Shown here in pieces: positions 1-9,682 of a stretch of DNA of 20,000 nt; position 1 is the first letter of the stretch; each line of letters begins with the position of its first letter. The notes beneath the pieces were generated by a model. That model saw nothing but the letters and a program-made list of their open reading frames with translations, was not told where the DNA came from and ran no database searches. A program made the translations under genes and the position numbers. Location: positions 1 to 20,000 of the forward strand of contig NW_022205219.1 of NCBI RefSeq assembly GCF_008831285.2, read 5' to 3'. Source of the DNA: Nymphaea colorata (lineage: Eukaryota > Streptophyta > Magnoliopsida > Nymphaeales > Nymphaeaceae).

Positions 1-78
1 AAAGGGATGACAATTCCAAGTCTTAAATGAAATGAGGCAGACTGGATTGAATCCTCGGTGTATGTATCCAATAGATGA

Positions 79-122
79 GATAGTACGGTGGGAGAACTTA
101 TGAACCTTTCTACCGTACTATC
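79..122 (+). terminator. inverted repeat, probable psbM 3'-UTR hairpin
   Basis: GATAGTACGGT (79-89) is perfectly complementary to ACCGTACTATC (112-122), giving an 11-bp stem around a 22-nt loop. Plastid mRNAs commonly end in such inverted repeats, which block 3'-5' exonucleases rather than terminate transcription. Position just downstream of where plus-strand psbM should end makes this its likely mRNA 3' end. The assignment to psbM is inferred because that gene lies outside the window. Confidence 0.5.
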
Positions 123-859
123 TATTGTATGAAGATATGGAATATGGAATTGATAGAGATCAATTTAAATCAATCTACATACATACATGTGGATGCAAAT
201 CCATAAATTCATTATCACATATTATATATAATATATATATAGATTCAAATAGCACTCCCATTCCATCTCTTCGCTCCACCCATCCATTCGTTTTTATTTT
301 GATGAATCCGAAAGAATCTAACGTTAATAACTGAATTGTACTAATTCATAGGTTTCTCTTTCATTAATCTTCATTAAGTTAATAACTTTCATAATGATAA
401 TCAGTAATCAGGATAGATTTTGTTTGATTAAATTAAGTAGTAGAACTAATTAATTTAACTATTGCGAAAGAGTGGAGGAGTAGTATGTGCATATACAAAA
501 GAAAGGCAAGTAATTTTTTTTAGAATTAAATTCCGAAGAAAAGAAAGAATTGTGAATTGGATGATCTGTACTAGACGATCCAAGGAGTTCTATGGTAAGT
601 TATTCGTATCTGGAAAAGGGGTAGTAGACCTTTTTTCATGCTTGAACCCTGATGGTGAGGCGATAAAGCATAAATCAAATGCCAGGAGTCTAAGGTAAGT
701 ATATGTGGATCACCGGGCGCTCTTCTTTTCTTATGCGTAGCCTCTCGTCGCCTACAGTATAAAGTTGTATCTACTCTACATAATAGCAGAACGACTCCCC
801 CTTTGAACAGTAAAGAGGGAAAGAAATCAAATAGGGATTGTTGCTCCTCATTGTAATAT

Positions 860-903
860 CCATAATGATGTTAATGTTATGCCATAATGATGTTAATGTT
901 ATG
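860..903. repeat. 22-bp tandem duplication
   Basis: The 22-base unit beginning CCATAATGATG occurs twice, back to back and identical (860-881 and 882-903). It lies in the psbM-petN spacer, outside any recognised gene. Identity of the copies suggests a recent slippage duplication, so it may vary between individuals. Confidence 0.85.
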
Positions 904-1205
904 GTAAGAAAGAACGGGTTCATCAAAATGAAATGGAATATTTTGGAGGAATCAATTTGATTAGAAAAAATCAATTTTCTATCATTATCAGGGGAGTTGC
1001 TTTGATTTTCAAAATACGAACGCGGGAATAATTGAGATAGCGGATCCAAAGGTTAAATGAAAATGAAAGGTAATTAATTACTAAATTTCTGTGGAATTTT
1101 GAGATGGAAGATATGTTTATTTAAACATAAAACGATCTAATTATGAAATTAAACAATTGATACAAGCTGATTACTCAACTCAATTACACTCAATTAGTAG
1201 TACCC

Positions 1206-2176
<971 letters not shown>

Positions 2177-2247
2177 AGGCGACACCCGGATTTGAACTGG
2201 GGAGAAAGGATTTGCAGTCCCCCGCCTTACCACTCGGCCATGCCGCC
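2177..2247 (-). tRNA. trnC-GCA: tRNA-Cys (GCA)
   Basis: The minus strand from 2247 to 2177 folds as a 71-nt tRNA: acceptor arm GGCGGCA pairs with TGTCGCC (one G-U pair), the D arm follows as TGGCCGAGTGGTAAGGC, the anticodon loop reads ACTGCAAA with anticodon GCA, and the T arm holds the TTCAAAT loop. A discriminator U remains at 2177 and CCA is not encoded, as usual for plastids. It delivers cysteine in plastid translation. Its position between petN and rpoB is the standard angiosperm order. Confidence 0.97.
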
Positions 2248-3505
2248 AAAAAAGAAATAATAAATGGGCGTAAATACTCTTTTTGGAGAGGGTTACTGAA
2301 TCATTGGTTTTTATTGGATTTGCATCTTCCAATTCTGTTTTCCTTATCCTATCCATCTTTTTACCCAACTTACTCTTCCTCTAGTTGAGATCATTTTCTT
2401 AGATTTTCTTAGATCTATTGTATAGTATCTCAACATAAGACCTAAAAACTTCCCTTTTATTGATTGCATTGAAATAAAAAGAAAATAAAGAATAAATTTC
2501 CAGTCACAGTCATTTAATACTTAATTGGAACCATTAACTATTTCACGAATGTGAATGTGAATTTACGAAAGGTTCTTTTGATCTCCAAATGCTTTACTTT
2601 AATGTAATAAGAAGAAAATCAATCCAATTCAATTCCAATTAATTATAATAACAACTATGTGTTTATGTAAACCCCAAACAGTAAGATAGCTTACACACCC
2701 TTATAGTCAATCATGATCCATTTGGAATAGAAATTCATGATATAGCACGAACGAAATATATATCCAAGTGTAACTGCAATAAAGTATGGGCTAGCGAGAT
2801 TAGCTAGCTTCGCATTACTTCATCGATACAACTCCTCTTACGTACGTACTGCAATTGTATTCTACTAACAACTCAAATGAAATGGTCGAAATAGATCCCT
2901 CCTTTGTGTGAATTATCTTTTGAACAACGGAATCAACGAGCTAAGTGCTAAAATAAAAGCCACCCGGATTTTTCTAATGTTCTGATTATTCTGTCTCTCT
3001 ATCATTTATATAACATAGATATAGTAGATATAGAACAGATCAAATCCCGAATCAATCCATTTTTCTGGTACCTAACCAGATCTGATCATAATATCATAAC
3101 ATAATTGATAGATAAAAGGTAGAAGATATACAAAGAAATTGGATCAAATAGACCATTTGATATTCTCTAATAAGTAATAAGACTCCATAGGTATGGTATC
3201 CATAGGTATGGTATCCATAGGTATGGTATCAGTGGCAGAATCCAACTTGTTTCCATGAATGTTTTATCGAGTCATTTAGATTTGCATCTGTTGCTCGAAT
3301 TTTAGTACAAAATTCTCCTTCTCCCTCCGCCCATACATTCCATTTACATATAACATATATATGTATGTGTTTGGGGTTGAATAAAATTTCATGTGATTCA
3401 GTAAACGGAATATACATTCCATCATTGCTAGATCGATCTGTATCCGTACGGTTCGGTAAAGAGTGAGCCAATAATGGGATTTTTTCGAAAAACGGGAAAC
3501 TAAAG
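2248..3505. other. trnC-rpoB spacer (rpoB 5' region)
   Basis: About 1.26 kb of AT-rich DNA between the divergent trnC and rpoB genes. Transcription of the rpoB operon is known in other plants to start from promoters of the nuclear-encoded phage-type polymerase in this region, but several YRTA-like motifs occur and I cannot single out one. It contains a 3-copy 15-bp tandem repeat (3184-3230) and a small 7-bp hairpin (ATCAAAT 3143-3149 with ATTTGAT 3155-3161). No conserved coding frame was recognised. Confidence 0.7.
3184..3230. repeat. 15-bp tandem repeat, three copies
   Basis: The unit TCCATAGGTATGGTA is repeated three times without mismatch from 3184 to 3228, followed by two bases of a fourth copy. 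The array lies about 280 bp upstream of the rpoB start codon, inside the probable 5'-UTR or promoter region. Identical copies indicate recent slippage expansion. Confidence 0.9.
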
Positions 3506-6500
3506 ATGCTCCGGGATGGTGGAGATGAGGGAATGTTTACAATACCTGGATTTAGTCAGATCCAATTTGAGGGATTTTGTAGGTTCATTGATCAGGGCTT
3601 GATGGAAGAACTTCATCAATTTCCAAAAATTGAAGATACAGATCAAGAAATTGAATTTCAATTATTTGGGGAATCTTATCAATTGGTGGAACCTTTGATA
3701 AAAGAAAGAGATGCTGTGTATGAATCAATTACATATTCCTCTGAGTTATATGTACCGGCGGGGTTAATTTGGAGAACCGGTAGAAATATGCAAGAACAAA
3801 CCGTATTGCTTGGAAACATTCCTCTAATGAATTCCTTGGGAACCTCTATAGTAAATGGAATTTACAGAATTGTCATCAATCAAATATTGCAAAGTCCCGG
3901 TATTTATTACAGTACAGGATTGGATCATAACGGAATTTCTGTCTATACTGGCACCATAATATCAGATTGGGGAGGAAGATCAGAATTAGAGATTGATAGA
4001 AAAGAAAGGATATGGGCCCGTGTAAGCAGGAAACAAAAATTTCTATTCTAGTTCTATCATCAGCTATGGGTTCAAGTCTAAGAGAAATTCTAGACAATGT
4101 TTGCTACCCTGAAATTTTCTTGTCTTTCCCAAACGAGAAGGAGAAAAAAAAGATTGGTTCAAAGGAGAATGCCATTTTAGAGTTTTATCAAAAATTTGCT
4201 TGTGTAGGCGGTGATCCGGTGTTTTCTGAGTCCTTATGTAAAGAATTACAAAAGAAATTTTTTCAACAAAGATGTGAATTAGGAAGGATTGGCCGACGAA
4301 ATATGAACCAGAGACTGAATCTTGATATACCCCAGAACAATACGTTTTTGTTACCACGAGATGTATTGGCTGCTGCCGATCATTTGATCGGAATGAAATT
4401 TGGAATGGGTACACTCGACGATATGAATCACTTGAAAAATAAACGTATTCGTTCTGTAGCGGATCTGTTACAGGATCAATTCGGATTGGCTTTGGTTCGC
4501 TTGGAAAATGTGGTTCGGGGAACTATATGTGGAGCAATTCGGCATAAATTAATACCGACTCCTCGTAATTTGGTAACTTCAACTCCATTAACAACAACTT
4601 ATGAATCATTTTCGGCCTACACCCTTTATCTCAAGTCTTGGATCGAACTAATCCATTGACACAAATAGTTCATGGGCGAAAATCGAGTTATTTGGGTCCT
4701 GGGGGATTGACAGGACGAACTGCTAGTTTTCGTATACGAGATATCCATCCTAGTCACTATGGGCGTATTTGCCCAATTGATACGTCCGAGGGAATCAATG
4801 TTGGACTTATTGGGTCCTTAGCTATTCATGCAAGGGTTGGTGATTGGGGGTCTATAGAGACCCCATTTTATGAAATATCTGAGAGATCAAAAGAAGAACA
4901 GATGGTTTATTTATCCCCGAGTAGAGATGAATACTATATGGTGGCGGCGGGAAATTCTTTGGCGTTGACTCGGGGTATTCAGGAAGAAGAAGTTGGTCCA
5001 GCTCGATACCGTCAAGAATTCTTGACTATTGCATGGGAACAGATTCATCTTCGAAATATTTATCCCTTCCAATATTTTTCTATTGGAGCTTCTCTCATTC
5101 CTTTTATCGAGCATAATGATGCGAATCGGGCTTTAATGAGTTCTAATATGCAGCGTCAAGCAGTTCCGCTTTCTCAGTCCGAAAAGTGTATTGTTGGAAC
5201 CGGCTTGGAACGCCAAGCGGCTCTCGATTCAGGGGGTTCGGCTATAGCCGAACGCGAGGGAAAGATCATTTATACCGATGCTGAAAGATCGTTTTATCAG
5301 GTAATGGGGACACTATAAGCATTCCGTTGGTTATGTATCAGCGTTCCAACAAGAATACTTGGATGCATCAAAAACCTCAGGTTCATCGGGGTAAATGCCT
5401 GAAAAAGGGGCAAATTTTGGCGGATGGTGCGGCTACGGTTGGTGGCGAACTCGCTTTGGGGAAAAATGTATCAGTAGCTTATATGCCATGGGAGGGTTAC
5501 AATTCTGAAGATGCCGTACTCATTAGTGAACGTCTAGTCTATGACGATATTTATACTTCTTTTCATATCCGGAAATATGAAATTCAGACTCATGTGACAA
5601 GCCAAGGACCTGAAAGAATCACTAATGAAATACCTCATTTAGAGCCTTATTTACTCCGCAATTTAGACAGAAATGGAATTGTGATGCTGGGATCTTGGGT
5701 AGAAACTGGTGATGTTTTAGTAGGTAAATTAACGCCTCAGACAGCGAAAGAATCATCCTATGCTCCAGAAGATAGATTATTACGAGCCATACTTGGCATT
5801 CAGGTATCCACTGCAAAAGAAACTTGTCTAAAGTTGCCTATAGGCGGAAGAGGTCGAGTTATTGATGTCAGGTGGGGCCAGAAAAAGGGGGGTTCCATTT
5901 ATAATCCAGAAATGATTCGTGTATATATCTCACAGAAACGTAAAATCAAAGTGGGCGATAAAGTAGCTGGAAGACATGGGAATAAAGGTATCATTTCAAA
6001 AATTTTGCCTAGACAGGATATGCCTTATTTGCAAGATGGAACACCTGTTGATATGGTATTCAATCCATTAGGAGTACCTTCGCGAATGAATGTGGGACAG
6101 ATGTTTGAATGCTCGCTCGGGTTAGCGGGAGACCTGCTGGGCAGACATTATAGAATAACACCCTTTGATGAGAGATACGAGCAAGAGGCTTCGAGAAAAC
6201 TAGTGTTTTCTGAATTATATGAAGCCAGTAAGCAAACAGCAAATCCATGGGTATTTGAACCCGAGTATCCTGGAAAGAGCAGAATATTTGATGGAAGAAC
6301 AGGAGATCCTTTTGAACAACCTGTTATAATAGGAAAGTCCTATATGTTAAAATTAATTCATCAAGTTGATGATAAAATCCACGGACGTTCCAGTGGTCAT
6401 TATGCACTTGTTACACAACAACCCCTTAGGGGAAGGCTAAGCAAGGTGGACAACGAGTAGGAGAAATGGAAGTTTGGGCTCTAGAGGGATTTGGTGTTGC

Positions 6501-6717
6501 TCATATTTTACAAGAGATGCTCACTTATAAATCCGATCATATTAGAGCTCGTCAGGAAGTACTTGGTACCACGATCGTTGGGGGAACAATACCTAATCCT
6601 GAGGGTGCGCCAGAATCCTTTCGATTGCTCGTTCGCGAACTACGATCTTTATCTCTGGAACTGAATCATTTCCTTGTATCTGAGAAAAACTTCCAGATGA
6701 ATAGGAAGGAAGTTTGA
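3506..6717 (+). CDS. rpoB: plastid RNA polymerase beta subunit (four apparent frameshifts)
   Basis: Beta subunit of the plastid-encoded RNA polymerase (PEP); with rpoC1, rpoC2 and rpoA it forms the bacterial-type core that transcribes photosynthesis genes. The ATG at 3506 opens the conserved start [10 protein letters not shown]. The catalytic-region motif [12 protein letters not shown] lies at about residues 818-829, and the C-terminal block [20 protein letters not shown] is intact before TGA at 6715. The frame is interrupted four times, each repaired by one extra base in a homopolymer: A run 4035-4039, T run 4609-4612, A run 5284-5286, G run 6435-6436. Read across, the protein is 1071 aa, the normal angiosperm length. 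There are no in-frame stop substitutions and motifs on both sides of every break are conserved, so sequencing error is the likely cause. rpoC1 starts 5 bp downstream, as in the usual operon. Confidence 0.96.
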
Positions 6718-6722
6718 TCGGA

Positions 6723-7173
6723 ATGAATCATAATTTTTCTTCTATGATCGATCAGTATAAACATCAACAACTTCGAATTGGATTAGTTTCTCCTAAACAA
6801 ATACGTGCTTGGGCCAACAAAATCCTACCGAATGGAGAGATAGTTGGAGAGGTGACAAAACCCTATACTTTCATTACAAAACCAATAAACCGGAAAAAGA
6901 TGGGTTGTTTTGTGAAAGAATTTTTGGACCTATAAAAAGTGGAATTTGTGCTTGTGGAAATTATCGAGTGATCGGGGGTGAAAAAGAAGAACCGAAATTT
7001 GCGAACAATGCGGAGTCGAATCTGTTGATTCTCGGATCCGAAGATATCAAATGGGATACATCAAACTAGCATGCCCGGTGACTCATGTGTGGTATTTGAA
7101 ACGTCTTCCTAGTTATATCGCGAATCTTTCAGATAAACCTCTTAAGGAATTAGAAGGCCTGGTATACTGCGAT
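6723..7173 (+). CDS. rpoC1: plastid RNA polymerase beta' subunit, exon 1 (two apparent frameshifts)
   Basis: N-terminal part of PEP beta'. Two in-frame starts are plausible: ATG 6723 ([13 protein letters not shown], aligning with the tobacco start) and ATG 6744 (MIDQYK, used in many annotations; restored exon length 432 nt instead of 453). I chose 6723, which has AAGGA 12 bases upstream. The zinc-binding cysteines are visible as CAC (residues 76 and 78) and CEQC (94 and 97). Two single-base losses break the frame: T run 6869-6871 and T run 6998-7000. After correction the exon ends at the conserved LEGLVYCD, immediately before the intron's GTGTG. It follows rpoB by 5 bp in the same transcription unit. 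Confidence 0.94.
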
Positions 7174-7920
7174 GTGTGATTTGATCGAAATTACGATTTT
7201 ACAGATTCAGAATGAAAAACTGTCATCCTATTTAATCCGATTGGGATGCCTCTAGCTCTGACATGTCTATTGGTAAGAATAACATGAAGCTCAGAATTTT
7301 GGGTGTGGGTGTATTCAATACCTCCAAATGAAAGAGGAATTAATCCATGGTCGACTCCCTAAGAGAGTAATAGGGAATTGCTAGTTGTACCTCGTTAAAC
7401 TTTTTTCATGTTCTTTCGTGGATCTAGCCATTAGATTCCTTTTAGAATTCTAAATTTATAAAAAAAATTCTGTTAAGCAATTAGAAATGAAATATGATGG
7501 CACGGTTACAGGAGTCTATCCATCGCATATATGCTTCAAGGAAGAACATGGCATAATCGTCGAGGTAAAGTAGGGACCTAAAGGATCGAACGGAACGATA
7601 TATAGACAAGTAAATCCTTTGTGAGTTTCAATGTATTCCTTAAGGGGATTCATCATTCGAAGGGAAGTAGACTACTCAATAATTTCACATTTATGTTGTA
7701 ATTGAATGACTAATTGAGGAAGTAAAGGGAAGAATGAAATCAAATCAATGAGGGTTGGTCCTCACTGGGAACTTGAGTAAGGAGTAGATCCTTGTGGGGT
7801 TTTCTAGAGCAAAATTTGGAAGTTCCCCTTATTTGGTATAACTACTTAAGCCGGATGAGAGGAAACCTTCACGTCCGATTTTTAGGGGGGGGGGAAGATC
7901 CTATAGGAACCTATCCCAAT
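7174..7920 (+). other. group IIB-type intron of rpoC1
   Basis: The 747-nt insertion starts with GTGTGATTTG, matching the group II GUGYG consensus, and ends in AT, fitting the AY 3' end. Length is close to that of other angiosperm rpoC1 introns. Domain V is recognisable at 7848-7881 (AAGCCGGATGAGAGGAAACC and onward), followed by a G10 tract and a short domain VI region near 7897-7920. Splicing is in phase 0 and joins CD to FSFARP. No intron-encoded maturase frame is present, as expected; splicing depends on nuclear factors. Grasses have lost this intron, so its presence excludes that family. Confidence 0.93.
7848..7881 (+). ncRNA. rpoC1 intron domain V (catalytic hairpin)
   Basis: This 34-nt hairpin has the central GAAA tetraloop (7862-7865) and the stem arrangement of group II domain V. 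In the basal stem the strands AAGCC and GATTT give A-U, A-U and G-U pairs, a C-A mismatch and C-G; the expected partner of C7851 is G, but 7878 is A. Domain V carries the two-metal catalytic site for splicing, so the mismatch is notable. Confidence 0.8.
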
Positions 7921-9542
7921 TTTTCTTTTGCTAGGCCCATAGCTAAAAAACCTACTTTCTTACGATTACGAGGTTCATTCGAATATGAAATCCAATCCCG
8001 GAAATACAGTATCCCACTTTTTTTTACTACCCAAGGCTTCGATACATTTAGAAATCGAGAAATATCTACCGGAGCTACTGCTATCAGAGAACAATTAGCC
8101 GATCTGGATTTGCGAATTATTATAGATCGTTCATTGGTGGAATGGAAGGAATTGGGAGAAGAAGGATCAACCGGGAATGACTGGGAAGATAGAAAAATTG
8201 GGAGGAGAAAAGATTTTTGGTTAGACGCATGGAATTGGCTAAGCATTTTCTTCGAACAAATGTAGAACCAGAATGGATGGTTTTGTCCCTATTACCAGTT
8301 CTTCCTCCCGAGTTGAGGCCAATCATTCAGATTGATGGGGGTAAATCAATGAGTTCAGATATTAATGAACTTTATAGAAGAGTTATCTATCGGAACAATA
8401 CTCTTACCGATCTATTAACAACAAGTAGATCTACGCCGGGGGAATTAGTAATGTGTCAGGAAAAATTGGTACAAGAAGCTGTAGATACACTTCTTGATAA
8501 TGGGATCCGCGGACAACCAATGAGGGACGGTCACAATAAAGTTTACAAGTCGTTTTCAGATGTAATTGAAGGCAAAGAGGGAAGATTTCGCGAGACTCTA
8601 CTTGGTAAACGGGTCGATTATTCGGGTCGTTCCGTCATTGTGGTAGGCCCTTCGCTTTCACTGCATCAATGTGGATTACCTCGAGAAATAGCAATAGAGC
8701 TTTTTCAGACATTTGTAATTCGTGGTCTAATCAGACAACATCTTGCTTCCAACATAGGACTTGCTAAAAGTAAAATTCGGGAAAAAGAACCCATTGTATG
8801 GGAAATACTTCAAGAAGTTATGCAGGGGCATCCTGTATTGCTAAATAGAGCACCCACTTTGCATAGATTAGGCATACAGGCGTTCCAACCTATTTTAGTG
8901 GAGGGACGAGCTATTTGTTTACATCCATTGGTTTGTAAGGGATTCAATGCGGACTTCGATGGAGATCAAATGGCTGTTCATGTACCTTTATCTTTGGAAG
9001 CTCAAGCAGAAGCTCGTTTACTTATGTTTTCTCATACGAATCTCTTGTCTCCAGCCATTGGGGATCCCATTTCCGTACCCACTCAAGATATGCTTATGGG
9101 GCTCTATGTATTAACGATGGGGAATCGTAGAGGTATTTGTGCAAATAGGTATAATCCATGTAACCCCAGAAACTACCAAAATGAAAGAATTGATCATAGT
9201 AATTATGAGTATAGGAAAGGGAAAGAACCCTATTTTTGTAGTTCCTACGATGCACTTGGGGCTTATCGGCAGAAAGGGATCGATTTATATAGTACTTTAT
9301 GGCTACGGTGGCGACTAGATCAACGTGTCATTGCCTCAATAAATAGAGAAGTTCCCATCGAAGTTCAATATGAATCTTTGGGCACTTATCATGAGATTTA
9401 TGATCACTATCGAGTAGTAAGAAGTGTAAAAAAAGGAATGCTTTGTATATACATTCGAACTACTGTTGGCCATATTTCCTTTTATCGAGAAATAGAAGAA
9501 GCCGTACAGGGGTTTTGTCGGTCCTATTCATATGGTACCTGA
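7921..9542 (+). CDS. rpoC1: plastid RNA polymerase beta' subunit, exon 2 (one apparent frameshift)
   Basis: This exon carries the catalytic core of beta'. The invariant metal-binding motif NADFDGDQM is at 8946-8972 (about residues 494-502), where three aspartates hold the Mg2+ of the polymerase active site. Neighbouring blocks such as [20 protein letters not shown] and [16 protein letters not shown] are the double-psi-barrel region. The frame is lost once, at the T run 8214-8218, where one more T restores [12 protein letters not shown]. The full protein would be about 691 aa from the 6723 start. Two extra residues (Ile-Asn near 9341-9346) sit before [10 protein letters not shown] compared with tobacco and rice. 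The stop is TGA at 9540; rpoC2 begins 140 bp later. Confidence 0.95.
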
Positions 9543-9682
9543 TATGTGATATCTCTCGGAATCTAGTTCGGTCTGGTTCAACTAGTATCATAATTCCTGA
9601 ATTTGTAAGTGAATCAAGATCGAGGAAAGGAAGTCTTAGTATCACTGACTCAAACCCATTGTCGAATCCTACTCATCAGAAT

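Larger units (their letters stand above)
1..1205. other. psbM-petN intergenic spacer
   Basis: AT-rich non-coding spacer. In angiosperm plastomes the gene before petN in this orientation is psbM (plus strand, convergent with petN); no psbM reading frame is visible here, so it should end just upstream of base 1. The spacer holds a long inverted repeat near its start, a 22-bp direct duplication near 860-903, and some open frames of 62-92 codons that resemble no plastid protein I know. No tRNA cloverleaf or further gene was recognised. Confidence 0.75.

Noticed and set aside
462-698. 78-codon open frame in the psbM-petN spacer (plus strand)
   Set aside because: It resembles no plastid protein I know, lacks a ribosome-binding site and lies in fast-evolving spacer; chance openness is likely.
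771-1049. 92-codon minus-strand open frame in the same spacer
   Set aside because: It spans the 22-bp duplication, has no recognisable motif and no conserved gene is known at this place.
3229-3471. 80-codon minus-strand open frame upstream of rpoB
   Set aside because: It starts beside the tandem repeat, has no family resemblance, and opposes the rpoB leader; treated as chance.
6714-6722. TTG at 6714 as the rpoC1 start, overlapping the rpoB stop
   Set aside because: In-frame ATG codons at 6723 and 6744 match known starts in other angiosperms.
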